Below are positions 61,385-64,000 of a stretch of DNA of 64,000 bases, piece by piece (within the stretch, counting starts at the first letter, position 1; the number at the start of each line of letters is the position of its first letter). Source of the stretch: Lepidostoma basale. Taxonomy: Eukaryota > Arthropoda > Insecta > Trichoptera > Lepidostomatidae. The stretch lies in assembly GCA_022606425.2 (NCBI GenBank), contig JAHDVF020000504.1, positions 917,580-981,579 on the forward strand, given 5' to 3'. Below the pieces are notes generated by a model. That model saw nothing but the letters and a program-made list of their open reading frames with translations, ran no database searches and was not told where the DNA came from. The translations under genes were made by a program, and so were the position numbers.

Positions 61385-61500
61385 TTTTTATGCGGGACAT
61401 CAATTTTCTTCCTATGATGAAGACGACCAGCCATCTCTCCATCTCTTTGGTGGTCATCCTGGTTGTCGACGGCCCTCTGGAGTCTTGTACATCACGATGT
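61385..61500 (-). mobile_element. RTE-A-like 3' fragment
   Basis: Minus reading VQDSRGPSTTRMTTKEMERWLVVF, the PGRPPKRWRDGW region in decayed form. 61165-61385 and 61500-61640 are unassigned. Confidence 0.5.
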
Positions 61501-61639
61501 AAGGAATTCTTGATGGATCTTTTCTCTCAGTGCGCTTCAATTTTGAAAGATTTTCGAATTTATTTATTGGGTATCCTATCTCTTAGTAATGTAGTGATGT
61601 AAATAGCTATTAAATATATTAATAATAATAATAATATCC

Positions 61640-62625
61640 GAATTCTACTAGTGAAAAGAAGTTCTTAAAGACATCAAAAGAGCCGCTCAGAAGTAAACTG
61701 ATCATCGATAACACTCCTATTGAGCAAGTCATGCGATTCACTTACCTAGGCATAGAGATCGGTAGCTACGGTGACCTATCTTTTACTAGAGCATTGAGTA
61801 CTGTGTATTATAGATACACAATGAACAACCAGCAACTAGCACATGTATCTACGATGAGAGATCTCGGGATCATCTATGAGAGTAGGCTGACTTTTCGTGC
61901 ACATGTTGAGAGGATTTGTGGCACTGCACTGAAGATGTTGGGCTTCATCGTCCGGACCGGCAGAGTTTTCAGGGATCCCAATGTGCTCAGAGTCCTATAC
62001 AACGCATTGGTTCGGAGCAGACTCGAAAGTGGTTCTGTGATATGGAGTCCTCCATTATGAGAGATATTCCATTATGCTGGAGAGGGTTCAGAAAAAATTT
62101 CTGAGGTATCTCTACATGAGGGAGTATGGTAGCTATCCTTGGCTCTATCCCACGGCATTTCTTTTGGGAATGCTCGGAACCAATTCTCTACAGCTTCGAA
62201 GAGATGGACATCTAATTACCCATTTCTTTAGATTAATTAGGGGATACTTCGAGAACTCGGCCGTACTGGAGGGTGTTCGGCTTTTTGTCCCCGATAGATA
62301 TCTCCGACAGCGACAGCACAGATTGTTTTACCTACCGGCTGCCAGAACCAATCTGCCTCTGGTGACACCGGTGGGAAGAGCAATTAGTCTGCTGAACGCG
62401 GTCTCCTCGGAGATCGACGTCTTTCATGTTAGTGAAAGTACGTTCAGAAGGCAAATACTCTTAATTCTGGAGAGTATCCTGTCTTCCTAATGTTGAACCA
62501 TCTCTCATGCGTTTCTGGTAGTATACTATACATAATATATTATTTTACCTGTTCTCAATAGATGCCTTAAAAATAAATTTTGTAATGTCTGTTGATGAAA
62601 TAAACTGATTTGATTGATTAATTGA
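61640..62625 (+). pseudogene. jockey-like (Jk) LINE 3' end, copy C, longest
   Basis: KKFLKTSKEPLRSKLIIDNTPIEQVMRFTYLGIEIGSYGDL starts within the thumb-side region. Then SVIWSPP is broken by a local substitution of CACGAGGCG with CCATTATGAG (about 62052-62061), which shifts the frame and adds a stop. The second frame 62074-62490 carries the rest to LILESILSS. The 3' UTR and TGATTTGATTGATTAATTGAT tail follow. From 61955 on it is nearly identical to copy A. Confidence 0.9.
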
Positions 62626-62627
62626 TA

Positions 62628-63160
62628 TATGACGAAGTGCGAGCACAAACCAATAAAGCGACAACCGTGGCTGGCTGCTTGCACGACATCATATGGAGGA
62701 ACAAATACATGCTAAAGTAAAGTCAAGATATACAAGGCATGCGTTCGCCCTATCATGACGTAAGGAATAGAGGTTAGAGCAGACACCAATAGAACTAAGA
62801 ACCTTCTTAGAGTAGCAGAAATGCGAATCCTATGCTCCATAGCAGGCAAAACCATAAGATATCGGATCAGAAATGAAACGATAAGGTCTGTCTATGGTGT
62901 TGAGGACATAGTAAGATGGGGAAAAAGCAGAAGACGCTTTTGGAGAGACCACGTGGACCACATGGAGAATACAAGAATTGCAAAAAATGTTAAAGATGAA
63001 AACCCAAGCAGCAAGAGATTACCAGGAAGGCCGCCAAAGAGTTGGAGAGATGGCTGGACATCATCTTCCCAGGACAGACCACCGTCACAAACAGATTATA
63101 CGACCCAAACTAAGAGAAAGAAGAAAAATAATAATAATATCCAAAGACAAAAAAATAAAA
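62628..63160 (+). pseudogene. RTE-A-like copy
   Basis: DEVRAQTNKATTVAGCLHDIIWRNKYM in one frame. Then 62821-63150: MRILCSIAGKTIRYRIRNETIRSVYGVEDIVRWGKSRRRFWRDHVDHMENTR, DENPSSKRLPGRPPKSWRDGWTSSSQD. Tail TAAGAGAAAGAAGAAAAATAATAATAATA. Confidence 0.87.
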
Positions 63161-63169
63161 TAATAAAAT

Positions 63170-63585
63170 TAGCTTATAACATTAACTTTCTTGCCCCAAG
63201 CATACAAGTATACAGACAAACAAAACAAATGGACAAATTATACCTGACCAAATTCAAGACCTTGTAAATTGTACACAGAGAAACCACGGAAGAGACAACA
63301 GACAGCAGCTACAAATTAACCAAAAATTCAGACTACACAGACACTATACCAGGAATTGTGACAGATATCACTTACCAAATGCACGAACTAAGACAGGATA
63401 ATCAAGGATATTGAACAATGGACTGAAACTTTATAATGAACTACCAAAAGACACAAGGAGTCTCACTACAAATCAATTTAAAATATACCGGAAAAATATA
63501 AAATTACAAGTAAGATCTAAAAATTTATCCATATAACCCAATTGGATTAAAAAAAAAAATTAAATAAAAAAATAATAATAAAAAA
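63170..63585 (+). pseudogene. CR1/L2-like LINE 3' end
   Basis: RQQLQINQKFRLHRHYTRNCDRYHLPNARTKT, a stop, then RILNNGLKLYNELPKDTRSLTTNQFKIYRKNIKLQVRSKNL, a CR1/L2-type C-terminal pattern. A-rich tail. Copies at 34370 and 48470. Confidence 0.78.
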
Positions 63586-63589
63586 TCCA

Positions 63590-63965
63590 AAAGTGGCACT
63601 TAATTCGAATTTTGAAAAACTACACAATTTAAGAAAATATGGCTACTTGTTAAACATATCGCGTTAAAAATTCTTCTGCCGACCCTGATATACAGTGCCT
63701 CCACCTTCACAGGTCATAAACTTCCCGATGGAGCGGACCAAGGACATTAGGGTTGCAAGGAGGTATTTTATGTTTTTTTTCTTTCTATCTTGTCTTCTAA
63801 CGCGAATCCTGCAATTAACAGCCCTCACACAAGAAAACTCGAGTTGGCGTATTATATTATTATAGAGACGTTCTAATGGTGTAAATGTACATGAACTCAC
63901 AACAGAATGGAATCATTTTAACTGTTTTTGTTAAAATTAGTAAATTGGAAAGTGTATTTTTTTTT
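63590..63965. other. no gene recognised
   Basis: A short ILLPTLIYSAST reading near 63670-63705 hints at another LINE, but nothing else supports it. Confidence 0.3.
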
Positions 63966-63967
63966 TA

Positions 63968-64000
63968 AATTTGCCGACCCTTATGTACGGAAGCGAAGCA
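63968..64000 (+). mobile_element. RTE-T, start of a copy at the window edge
   Basis: CCGACCCTTATGTACGGAAGCGAAGCA encodes PTLMYGSEA, the RTE-T block also at 43060-43100. Confidence 0.7.

Overview
This 64 kb window is AT-rich eukaryotic nuclear DNA, almost certainly from an insect. It contains mariner transposases, RTE-like and jockey-like non-LTR retrotransposons, Penelope-like elements and tRNA-derived SINEs. I could not identify any intact host gene. Nearly every coding-looking stretch is a fragment of a mobile element, usually 5'-truncated, frameshifted or interrupted by another element. Between them lie short stretches of apparently unique, sometimes GC-richer DNA. Family labels used below (RTE-T, RTE-A, RTE-B, Jk, PLE-A, PLE-2, HH-B, HH-D, HH-E, HH-F, HH-G, FB1, P) are mine, given to repeats seen more than once in this window.

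Layout. 0-8 kb: end of a mariner, then RTE and jockey-like fragments and a 16-bp minisatellite. 8-16 kb: several inverted-repeat elements with hammerhead-ribozyme cores, a probable Helitron end, and an RTE-B copy inserted in a SINE-like element. 16-21.3 kb: an RTE-A copy split by a Penelope-like element (18345-20186) that keeps part of its reverse transcriptase and its GIY-YIG endonuclease, has 437-bp inverted arms, one hammerhead ribozyme per arm and an 11-bp target duplication. 21.5-25.3 kb: a second, decayed Penelope remnant with a textbook hammerhead core, a tandem array interrupted by a SINE, and a deleted mariner. 26-28 kb: a satellite of about 280 bp interrupted by an RTE-A copy. 28-41 kb: many RTE-T pieces, SINEs, more hammerhead elements, a DUF4817-type transposase remnant, and a mariner inside a hammerhead element. 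41.7-43.7 kb: three (TA)n arrays, a local duplication and the best RTE-T open frame. 44-58 kb: a TTAA-flanked piggyBac-like candidate, GC-rich unique blocks, more hammerhead elements, LINE fragments and a SINE-like family sharing the RTE-T 3' end. 58-64 kb: RTE-A, RTE-B and three jockey-like or CR1-like 3' ends.

The most notable system is a set of at least seven families of inverted-repeat elements. Each carries the core order CUGANGA-like box, stem II, GAAA, a 2-bp stem III and a GUH cleavage triplet. In two families the ribozyme is linked directly to Penelope-type GIY-YIG coding sequence. Hammerhead ribozymes in Penelope-like elements are established. What is notable here is the density, the head-to-head arrangement so that each strand encodes a ribozyme, two families with a repeated non-consensus core, and the capture of other sequences between the arms. 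All assignments come from reading the sequence; no database or covariance search was run.
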